Below the pieces are notes generated by a model. The model saw nothing but the letters and a program-made list of their open reading frames with translations. It was not told the DNA's origin and did not search any database. A DNA stretch of 49,131 nucleotides from Hassallia byssoidea VB512170. Lineage in GTDB: Bacteria > Cyanobacteriota > Cyanobacteriia > Cyanobacteriales > Nostocaceae. The stretch is taken from positions 1-49,131 of the forward strand of contig NZ_JTCM02000046.1 in NCBI RefSeq assembly GCF_000817785.2, read 5' to 3'. Both the position numbers and the translations under genes were made by a program. Of this stretch, positions 43,120-49,131 are shown one piece after another (position 1 is the stretch's first letter; the number at the start of each line of letters is the position of its first letter).

Positions 43120-44433
43120 ATGAATGACTGGCAGGAAATTACTGGTGGTGTGACAGCACCTAGAGGTTATCGGGCAGCAGGAATTACCGCAGGTTTGAAA
43201 CCTTCGGGATTGCCAGATTTGGCTTTGATAGTATCAGATGTAGAGGCGATCGCAGCTGGTGTATTCACCACTTGCCAAGTAAAAGCCGCTTGTGTAGATT
43301 ATTGTCGTCAACGTTTGCAAGCAAAGCATAGCGCTCGTGCTATACTCTGCAACGCGGGACAAGCAAATGCAGCAACAGGTAACGAAGGCTGGTTAGATGC
43401 TTTAGAATGTGCGATGCTATTAGGGCAAGAGCTAAATATGCCTTCAGAATCGATTCTGCTTGCTTCTACAGGTGTAATCGGTCAGAGAATTAAGATGGAA
43501 CCCTTGCGGAGTGGGATTGGTAAGCTGGTGGCAGCATTATCAGAAACAGGTTCAGATGCAGCAGCTGGGGCGATTATTACTACCGATTTAGTTACAAAAT
43601 CAATTGCATTAGAAACAAGTATAGGCGATCGCCCGGTGCGAATTGGTGGCATTGCCAAAGGTTCGGGAATGATTCATCCGAATATGGCAACGATGTTAGC
43701 ATTTGTTACTTGTGATGCCGCAGTTGCACCTACTCTGTGGCAACAAATGTTAAGTCGCGCAGCTGATAGAAGCTTTAATTCAATTACCGTGGATGGTGAT
43801 ACTAGTACCAATGATAGCTTGATAGCGCTTGCCAACGGTCAATCTCGCACCCCAGCAATTACGGAAATGGGTGCAGAAGCGGAAAAATTAGAAGCGATGT
43901 TAACAGCAGTATGTCAGCATTTAGCGAAAGCGATCGCTCGTGATGGTGAAGGTGCAACTTGTCTGATTGAAGTGCAAGTTAGTGGGGCAACCGATGAACA
44001 AGCAGCGAATCAAATCGCTAAAACCATCGCCGGCTCATCTTTAGTTAAGTCTGCCATATTTGGACGCGATCCAAACTGGGGACGCATCGCTGCTGCTGCT
44101 GGACGTGCGGGTATTCCTTTTGAGCAAGAAAACCTGCAAATTAAGTTAGGGGATTTCTTAATGATGGAGAATGGTCAACCTTTAGCTTTTGATCGCAAAG
44201 CAGCGAGTGCTTATTTAAAACAAGCAGCAGCGAATGCTTCTAAACCACAAGATATGATGGCTACGAATATGAGTAATGATTTGTCGGGGGATAGAAGTAC
44301 AATCAAGGCTCAAAGTTTAGATAATCCGGTGATAATTGCAGTTAGCGTTGGTAATGGACACGGTTCGGGTAAAGCTTGGGGTTGTGATTTGAGTTACGAC
44401 TATGTGAAAATTAACGCCGAGTATACAACTTAA
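43120..44433 (+). CDS. argJ: Bifunctional glutamate N-acetyltransferase/ornithine acetyltransferase
   Basis: A 437-residue ArgJ, which transfers acetyl groups in the cyclic arginine pathway and may also start it with acetyl-CoA. The self-cleaving site is KGSGMIHPNMA-T191-MLAF, where Thr191 becomes the nucleophile of the beta chain. Other hallmarks are ILCNAGQANAATG (75-87), STGVIG and FGRDPNWGRIAAAAGRAG. It starts after GAAGGG. The upstream small-RNA array ends about 135 bp before it; a regulatory link is not shown. Confidence 0.96.
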   Translation: MNDWQEITGGVTAPRGYRAAGITAGLKPSGLPDLALIVSDVEAIAAGVFTTCQVKAACVDYCRQRLQAKHSARAILCNAGQANAATGNEGWLDALECAMLLGQELNMPSESILLASTGVIGQRIKMEPLRSGIGKLVAALSETGSDAAAGAIITTDLVTKSIALETSIGDRPVRIGGIAKGSGMIHPNMATMLAFVTCDAAVAPTLWQQMLSRAADRSFNSITVDGDTSTNDSLIALANGQSRTPAITEMGAEAEKLEAMLTAVCQHLAKAIARDGEGATCLIEVQVSGATDEQAANQIAKTIAGSSLVKSAIFGRDPNWGRIAAAAGRAGIPFEQENLQIKLGDFLMMENGQPLAFDRKAASAYLKQAAANASKPQDMMATNMSNDLSGDRSTIKAQSLDNPVIIAVSVGNGHGSGKAWGCDLSYDYVKINAEYTT

Positions 44434-44474
44434 GAGTAACGAACCGCCAAGGACGCCAAGGACGCCAAGAAGAG
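44434..44474. repeat. GGACGCCAA tandem repeat
   Basis: GAACCGCCAAGGACGCCAAG then GACGCCAAG directly before the next start codon. The same unit lies inside the element at 19188-19300. Confidence 0.75.
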
Positions 44475-45350
44475 ATGCCGAAAGTAGCAGATATCGGTGG
44501 GAAGCGTTTAATTAGTTTAGCGCCAGATGCTTGGGTAAAATGGGTAACGCAGTCCCCCGATGTCTTGGCTAGAGAAATTCTGGCTTCGGAATTTCAGTGG
44601 ATTAGCCGAGAAAGCGATGTTGTAGTTAAAGCTTACCATCCGCAAATTAAAGATTTTTTGGTGTTGAATGAGTTACAATTGCGCTACAACACCCGCTTAC
44701 CTCGGCGAATGCGTGCTTATGCGGCACTGGCAGAGGAAAGATATAATTTACCAGTTTACCCGGTACTGATTAACATTTTGCCTCCATCGGAGACAATGGA
44801 AATTGTCAGCGGCTATGAATCCCAGGTTTTAGGGTTACAAGCGCGTCAAGATTATCGGGTGATTAATTTGTGGGAAGTTGACGCACAGATTGTTTTTCAA
44901 CAACCTTTACCATCCTTACTTCCTTTTGTACCTGTGTTGAAAGGTGGGGATGAGGTAGCGGTGGTACAGCAAGCTGTACAAGCTTTACGTGCTGATGAAC
45001 AATTAAATGAACTAGAACCGCTGTTAGCCTTTTTTGCTAGCTTTGTATTGTCTAGTCCTTTAGTGCAGCAAATTATGAGGTGGGATATGGCTGTGTTACA
45101 AGAATCTCCTTGGTATCAAGAAATTTTGCAGCAAGGAGAGATACGAGGAGAAACACGAGGAGAAACACGAGGTTTACTCTCTGCTATTGAATTGGGTTTG
45201 GAACTGAAATTTGGCGCTGAGGGGTTACAGTTAATGCCAGAAATCTCTCAAATTACCGATTTAGATGTGTTAAAGACGATTCGCGAAGGATTGCGGACAA
45301 TGAATTCTCTAGAGGAAATTAGGCAAATTTATACAATAAATGAAACATGA
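44475..45350 (+). CDS. Rpn-family recombination-promoting nuclease-like protein
   Basis: 291 residues of the PD-(D/E)XK transposase-nuclease (PDDEXK_2) superfamily. The core is ESDVVVKAYHPQIKDFLVLNELQLRY (about 46-71, with D and E-x-Q-like E-L-Q) followed by RRMRAYAALAEERYNLPVYPVLINILP. A variable middle and a tandem repeat EIRGETRGETRG (from 15-bp DNA repeats, about 45136-45165) precede a DUF4351-like helical tail (LSAIELGLELKFGAEGLQLMP). It would cut DNA and promote RecA-independent recombination, by analogy to Escherichia coli RpnA. It overlaps the next gene by 4 bp. Confidence 0.82.
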   Translation: MPKVADIGGKRLISLAPDAWVKWVTQSPDVLAREILASEFQWISRESDVVVKAYHPQIKDFLVLNELQLRYNTRLPRRMRAYAALAEERYNLPVYPVLINILPPSETMEIVSGYESQVLGLQARQDYRVINLWEVDAQIVFQQPLPSLLPFVPVLKGGDEVAVVQQAVQALRADEQLNELEPLLAFFASFVLSSPLVQQIMRWDMAVLQESPWYQEILQQGEIRGETRGETRGLLSAIELGLELKFGAEGLQLMPEISQITDLDVLKTIREGLRTMNSLEEIRQIYTINET

Positions 45351-45898
45351 ATTTTCTCGAACATCCGCAACGCATTTCTGTAGTTGGGACTAGCGGTTCT
45401 GGTAAGACGACTTTGGCGAAGCAAATTTCACAGCGTCTTACCATTCCTCATATAGAACTAGATTATCTGCACTGGCAACCGAATTGGGTGGAAGTGCCGA
45501 ATGATGTGATGAGAGAAAAAGTTTCTCAAGCGCTGTCGGGCAATGCTTGGGTAGTAGATGGAAATTATAGCATGGTGCGCGATATTGTTTGGGGAAAAGC
45601 TGATACAGTTGTTTGGTTAGATTATTCTTTGTCGGTGGTAATAAGTCGTGTAGTTTTGCGGACATTTCAGCGGGTGGTGAAGCAACAAGAAGTCTGCAAT
45701 GGCAACCGTGAAACTTGGAAAACTACTTTCAGCCGTGAATCAATAATTTTATGGGCGCTTCAAACTTATCATAAAAATCGTAGGCAATATGCGCTGCTAT
45801 TGAAAAAACCTGAGTATGCACACCTTAATATTGTACATTTGCGATCGCCTGCATCTGCACAAAATTGGTTGTCACTAATTCCAACGTATTATGAGTAA
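45347..45898 (+). CDS. P-loop kinase, FlaR/AAA_17-like
   Basis: 183 residues. Walker A is VVGTSGSGKTTLAKQ (12-26), then IPHIELDYLHWQPNWVEVP, the acceptor motif of FlaR/adenylate-kinase-like proteins, and VVDGNYSMVRDIVW. RTFQRVVKQQEVCNGNRETW carries a lid-like Arg-rich region. It is probably a nucleotide or small-molecule kinase; the name 'DNA topology modulation protein' for the family is historical. It overlaps the nuclease gene (ATGA) and the Uma2 gene (8 bp), so all three are translated together. Confidence 0.82.
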   Translation: MNFLEHPQRISVVGTSGSGKTTLAKQISQRLTIPHIELDYLHWQPNWVEVPNDVMREKVSQALSGNAWVVDGNYSMVRDIVWGKADTVVWLDYSLSVVISRVVLRTFQRVVKQQEVCNGNRETWKTTFSRESIILWALQTYHKNRRQYALLLKKPEYAHLNIVHLRSPASAQNWLSLIPTYYE

Positions 45899-46508
45899 CT
45901 TACAAACCAAAATAGCGACTGATACATGGATACCCGCAACTTGGGATGAATACATCCAAGAAATTGAAAATCCGGCACGCGAAAAAGCCAAGGGTTACTA
46001 CTACAACGGCAAAATGAGGATTGAAATCGAAGCAATCGGTAGTGACCATTCGCGAGACCATACAATTATAATTGTTACTGCTAGCAGCTACGCAGCTATT
46101 AAAAACATTCCCATGAATGGCAAGGATAACTGCACCTACCGAAAAACAAACTTTAATGAGGCGCAACCTGATGTATCTTACTACGTTGGTGAAAATGCTG
46201 ATGTCATTCCTTGGGGAACTTCTATCATCAACCTCGATAACTATCCACCGCCAAATTTAGTCATTGAAGTTGCAAATACTTCTTTAGCAGATGATAAAGG
46301 TGAAAAACGTCTGCTGTATGAAGAATTAGGAGTAGACGAATACTGGATTATAGATGTGCGGAATGTCCAAGTTATTGCTTTTGCGGTAGAAAATGGCGGT
46401 AGTCGCAAAATTACTCAATCTCTGGTTTTACCTGGTTTAGCAATTTCTGTTTTAGAAGAAGCTTTCCGGCGTACTCGACAAATGAATCAAAGCCAAGTTG
46501 TAGCTTAG
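45891..46508 (+). CDS. Uma2-family (DUF820) putative endonuclease
   Basis: 205 residues of the Uma2 PD-(D/E)XK family that is greatly expanded in cyanobacteria. QPDVSYYVGENAD (the PD) and PNLVIEVANTSLADDKGEKRLLYEELGVDEYWIIDV (the E-V-x-S/T-x-S and K) are clear from about residue 88 to 155. It ends with an LVLPGLAISVLEEAFRR helix. The biological role of Uma2 proteins is unknown. The start ATG lies inside the preceding gene's last codons. Confidence 0.86.
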   Translation: MSNLQTKIATDTWIPATWDEYIQEIENPAREKAKGYYYNGKMRIEIEAIGSDHSRDHTIIIVTASSYAAIKNIPMNGKDNCTYRKTNFNEAQPDVSYYVGENADVIPWGTSIINLDNYPPPNLVIEVANTSLADDKGEKRLLYEELGVDEYWIIDVRNVQVIAFAVENGGSRKITQSLVLPGLAISVLEEAFRRTRQMNQSQVVA

Positions 46509-46706
46509 TTATTATCGCAATTTCAGCAATAATTTCTAAAAATTTATATTACAGCAATTTTCATTTTTTTAAACAATACTCTTACATTCTTCTCTGCGAC
46601 TCTGCGCCTCTGCGTGATACAAAAAAGGTATGGTTCATTTACCTGAAAATAGCTGTAATAGTCCTTAAAACCGAAAAAGAGGCAATAAACCCCTTTTTCA
46701 TCATCT
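46509..46706. other. Intergenic region with CTCTGCGCCTCTGCG repeat
   Basis: Convergent gap. The string TTCTCTGCGACTCTGCGCCTCTGCG near 46593 is a common cyanobacterial repeat also seen near 11163 and 18036. No gene was seen. Confidence 0.6.
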
Positions 46707-47393
46707 TTATAATCGTTGCAGCAGACTTAAACCGTGGGTATCAGTACCACAAGTGTTGTAAAGATTAAATTCATTAGCTAGCTGTTGTACCTGTTTTGAT
46801 TCTAAGGCACTTGCTCGCCAAGGATTAGGATTATTATAGGCGTAATACGTTTCCACACCATCGATACCAGCCTCAGCAGCAGCGGGAATTAAGTCGAAAT
46901 GCGATCGCCTATAACGAGCTGGATGAGCGAGTACCGCTAATCCCCCAGCATTGTGAATCGCTGCAATCACGTTAGCTATCTGATAATCTTCACCAGTAGC
47001 AATCTTTCTTTGCAGATAGCGTTTTATACTGGGATGTTCTGGCTCAAAAGCATAACCCAAAATGTGAACTTCCACATTTAAAAGGTTGGCATTAATTTCT
47101 ACACCACTCCACAGGTGAGGAGAATTTGCACCTGGGTTGTTCCACTTCCAGTCTTCTAACCAAGTTTGTGCTGCTTGGTAGCCGTTAATACTATGATGGT
47201 CTGTGATCGCAAATCCTTTTAAACCAATAGCGATCGCCTGTTCCATCAATGCAGCCGGCTGCAACCTGCCATCAGAATGGACAGTATGCATGTGAAAGTT
47301 AAAACACCTCGGACAGCTTTGTGCGTCGATGTTCTGGAATACTTCTTTTAAAAGTTCCCTGGAAGTAGAAGTCCGGGCAAAATTTACAGCCAT
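46707..47393 (-). CDS. PHP-domain phosphoesterase, YciV/TrpH-like
   Basis: 228 residues. Metal-binding motifs: FHMHTVHSDGRL (about 33-44), ITDHHS (about 63-68), GVEIN, VLAHPARYR and CGTDTHG near the C-terminus. These are the PHP motifs of the RNase AM/TrpH group, which hydrolyse 5'-ends or short oligonucleotides in other bacteria. The protein is shorter at the N-terminus than YciV (about 290) but the motifs are complete. It lies downstream of purM in the same orientation with a 320-bp gap. Confidence 0.87.
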   Translation of the reverse strand: MAVNFARTSTSRELLKEVFQNIDAQSCPRCFNFHMHTVHSDGRLQPAALMEQAIAIGLKGFAITDHHSINGYQAAQTWLEDWKWNNPGANSPHLWSGVEINANLLNVEVHILGYAFEPEHPSIKRYLQRKIATGEDYQIANVIAAIHNAGGLAVLAHPARYRRSHFDLIPAAAEAGIDGVETYYAYNNPNPWRASALESKQVQQLANEFNLYNTCGTDTHGLSLLQRL

Positions 47394-47717
47394 AACCCCC
47401 TCTGAAAAGTATGCAATCTAACACTCCAACAAGATAGATTTACAGATGACAAATACCAGCACTGTAAATCAGTGTTGGAGCCGCTATTTTTTCAGCTTCA
47501 TCAGCAAATTTTTTCAATATGTTAAGACTACGTTAGCAAATTCAAAGGCTAACGGTCATGAGTATTTTCGATGGTAGTTATGAAGAATTGTAACAAATAG
47601 AGCAATTAGTGTCCGTAAAAGACGCAGGTCAGATCGAGATTAAATCGTACTTCCGCATAGAGAGAAGCTCTACACTAATAAAAAAGTAATCAGTATATAG
47701 ACAGAAAATCCTATATT
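47394..47717. other. Gene-free stretch downstream of purM
   Basis: It contains the hairpin CCAGCACTG-TAAAT-CAGTGTTGG at 47456-47478. Its minus-strand side is followed by TATTTG and its plus-strand side by AGCCGCTATTTTTT. It could end purM transcripts or form an upstream element for the PHP gene. I saw nothing else. Confidence 0.5.
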
Positions 47718-48746
47718 TTAGTATGGTAATTCTAATAATTCGCCATTACCAGCAATTACTTGTGCGATCGCATAGGCGGAAATATCCTGTGATTGAAAGT
47801 AATTAATCGTCTGTTCTACTTGATTTGGTGGAACTAGCAAGACAAATCCAATCCCCATATTGAAAGTGTTATACATCGCTTCCGGACTAACTGAACCAGT
47901 TTCAGCTAGCCACTGAAATACAGGAGGAATAGTCCAACTATCAGGGTTAATTTTAATCGCTTGATTTTTCCCCAAGCATCGCGGTAGATTTTCTGGTAAT
48001 CCACCACCAGTAATATGAGCCATACCGTGAATTTCTAAGCCTGCTTTACGCGCAGCAAGAACCGGTTTGACGTAAATGCGGGTAGGTGTGAGAAAAGTTT
48101 CGCCTAAAGATTGACCGTTTAGTAATTCTGGGCGATCGCTCCAAGATAAATTGCGTTCATTGATAATCTTTCTCACCAAACTAAAGCCATTGCTGTGGAC
48201 ACCACTGCTAGGGAGTGCGATCGCAACATCTCCTATTTGCACCTGAGAACCATCCAGCATCTGGCTTTTTTCGACAATTCCCACACAAAACCCAGCCAAG
48301 TCATACTCACCGACTTGGTAAAAACCTGGCATTTCTGCGGTTTCTCCTCCCAGCAAAGCACAACCAGCCAGCTTACATCCAGAAGCTATACCCGCAACCA
48401 CCTGAGTTAATTGCTCTTTTTCTAACTTACCTGTAGCGACATAATCTAAAAAAAACAGCGGTTCGGCGCCAGATGTCAGCACATCATTAACGCACATCGC
48501 TACTAAATCAATACCAACAGTATCATGGCGATTAACAGCAGAAGCGATTTTCAGCTTTGTACCTACACCATCCGTCCCGGAAACCAAAACTGGTTCCTTG
48601 AAACCCCCAGGTAATTGAAAGCAGCCACCAAAGCCACCCAATCCGCCAATTACTTCCGGTCGAAAGGTGCTGTGAACCAAATTGCGAATTTGATCTACAA
48701 AAGCTCGACCAGCCTCTACATCAACTCCTGCATCCCGATAATCCAT
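47718..48746 (-). CDS. purM: Phosphoribosylformylglycinamidine cyclo-ligase
   Basis: A 342-residue PurM (AIR synthetase), step five of purine biosynthesis, which cyclises FGAM to AIR with ATP. Hallmarks: [79 protein letters not shown]-like [12 protein letters not shown] and [13 protein letters not shown]. Length is normal. It is an independent transcription unit. Confidence 0.97.
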   Translation of the reverse strand: MDYRDAGVDVEAGRAFVDQIRNLVHSTFRPEVIGGLGGFGGCFQLPGGFKEPVLVSGTDGVGTKLKIASAVNRHDTVGIDLVAMCVNDVLTSGAEPLFFLDYVATGKLEKEQLTQVVAGIASGCKLAGCALLGGETAEMPGFYQVGEYDLAGFCVGIVEKSQMLDGSQVQIGDVAIALPSSGVHSNGFSLVRKIINERNLSWSDRPELLNGQSLGETFLTPTRIYVKPVLAARKAGLEIHGMAHITGGGLPENLPRCLGKNQAIKINPDSWTIPPVFQWLAETGSVSPEAMYNTFNMGIGFVLLVPPNQVEQTINYFQSQDISAYAIAQVIAGNGELLELPY

Positions 48747-48961
48747 AACACTTAGTCAATAGTCACTGTTTCCACAGTAGATGAGTATAGAGTCAAAAGT
48801 ACATAGTTGGTGAGTTTTTAACTAAGTAGATGGGCATAAATAAACGCTTCGTCAGGTAATATATCGAAAAAGTCCAATGATTCAATAGTTAGGCTGCTTC
48901 AGGTTACTGCTCTCGACAGTACTTGGAGGCTCGGCAGGTGAGGTGATTGATCCCTAACTGC
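48747..48961. other. Promoter region of purM
   Basis: Between purM and the partial LysR gene; both are on the minus strand. No clear operator. A TTACTGCTCTCGACAGTAC inverted repeat (about 48904-48922) is the only structure noted; it could be a LysR-type or terminator site. Confidence 0.4.
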
Positions 48962-49131
48962 TCACGTATCATCATGATTTGCCTTCCATTGTGTCGTCTT
49001 CCGTGCCAAGCTGAGAAATGCTCTTATTACTGGAGAGGAATCATGCTGCCGCCAAGCAAGATAAAGTCCGGTCTTAGGTGTCTGCTCTTGTAAGGGTCTG
49101 TAAATGACTCCGCTTCTGTGGAAATTTTGCA
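48962..49131 (-). CDS. LysR-family regulator, C-terminal end (cut by window)
   Basis: The minus-strand frame from the window edge encodes 55 residues: QNFHRSGVIYRPLQEQTPKTG, then LYLAWRQHDSSPVIRAFLSLAR and a stop at 48964-48962. VIYRPL, the LYLAWRxxDxSPV string and the FL-x-x-AR helix match the C-terminal effector-binding domain of LysR transcriptional regulators. The DNA-binding part lies outside the window. The 3' end is about 215 bp from purM. Regulated genes cannot be deduced. Confidence 0.75.
   Translation of the reverse strand, partial: QNFHRSGVIYRPLQEQTPKTGLYLAWRQHDSSPVIRAFLSLARKTTQWKANHDDT

Overview
The window comes from a cyanobacterium, most likely a filamentous Nostocales-type strain. 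It carries psaM (photosystem I subunit XII), a glucolipid synthase resembling Sll1377, many HIP1 octamers (GCGATCGC), and long tracts of heptanucleotide short tandem repeats (GGGGAAT, GTTAGTG and ATCAACC types) in nearly every intergenic gap. No rRNA or tRNA gene was recognised. Some genes are housekeeping (hemB, dnaX, gatB, argJ, purM); others are accessory, repeat-rich or broken.

Layout. 0.1-6.2 kb: a truncated GxxExxY gene, a NACHT NTPase with a Gly-Leu-Ile-repeat membrane region, a small conserved protein, a stand-alone PheS-like/FDX-ACB protein and an FGGY sugar kinase. 6.4-7.2 kb: psaM and a small membrane protein. 7.8-22.1 kb: a metal and cofactor island. It holds a COG0523 GTPase with a His-rich loop, a decayed FAD oxidoreductase joined to a decayed metallophosphoesterase, a second metallophosphoesterase-like gene, a tyrosine phosphatase, two pseudogene remnants, hemB, a cobalamin riboswitch followed by a TonB receptor, a [2Fe-2S] protein, a binding lipoprotein and a FecCD permease, and then divergent znuCB and znuA. 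Zur/Fur-type palindromes (consensus TGATAATCATTATCA) lie upstream of the GTPase, the FAD gene, hemB and between znuC and znuA, which suggests one zinc-responsive regulator ties the island together.

22-31 kb: small cellular genes (TPR protein, GST, YajQ, MAPEG, SLOG/DprA-like, a Pta-N/DRTGG protein, an EbsA-like protein, and an overlapping radical SAM and glycosyltransferase pair). 31-38 kb: dnaX, then a tandem pair of paralogues. The first is a short protein; the second is a 1.26-kb-codon TPR-CHAT protease-like protein sharing the same N-terminal domain. 38-42 kb: a Cys-rich unknown, a DUF3574 protein, an AlkA-like glycosylase, a methyltransferase and gatB. 42.5-43 kb: three near-identical cassettes, each with a promoter, about 48 nt of transcript and a Rho-independent terminator; I interpret these as a tandem small-RNA array. 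43-49 kb: argJ, a tightly overlapping Rpn-nuclease/P-loop kinase/Uma2 trio, a PHP phosphoesterase, purM, and the C-terminal end of a LysR regulator cut by the window edge.

The strongest candidates for undescribed biology are the triplicated small RNA, the CHAT protease with its short paralogue, a family of 44-47-nt palindromic mobile elements flanked by target-site-like duplications, and the PheS-like ligase with an altered amino-acid pocket.
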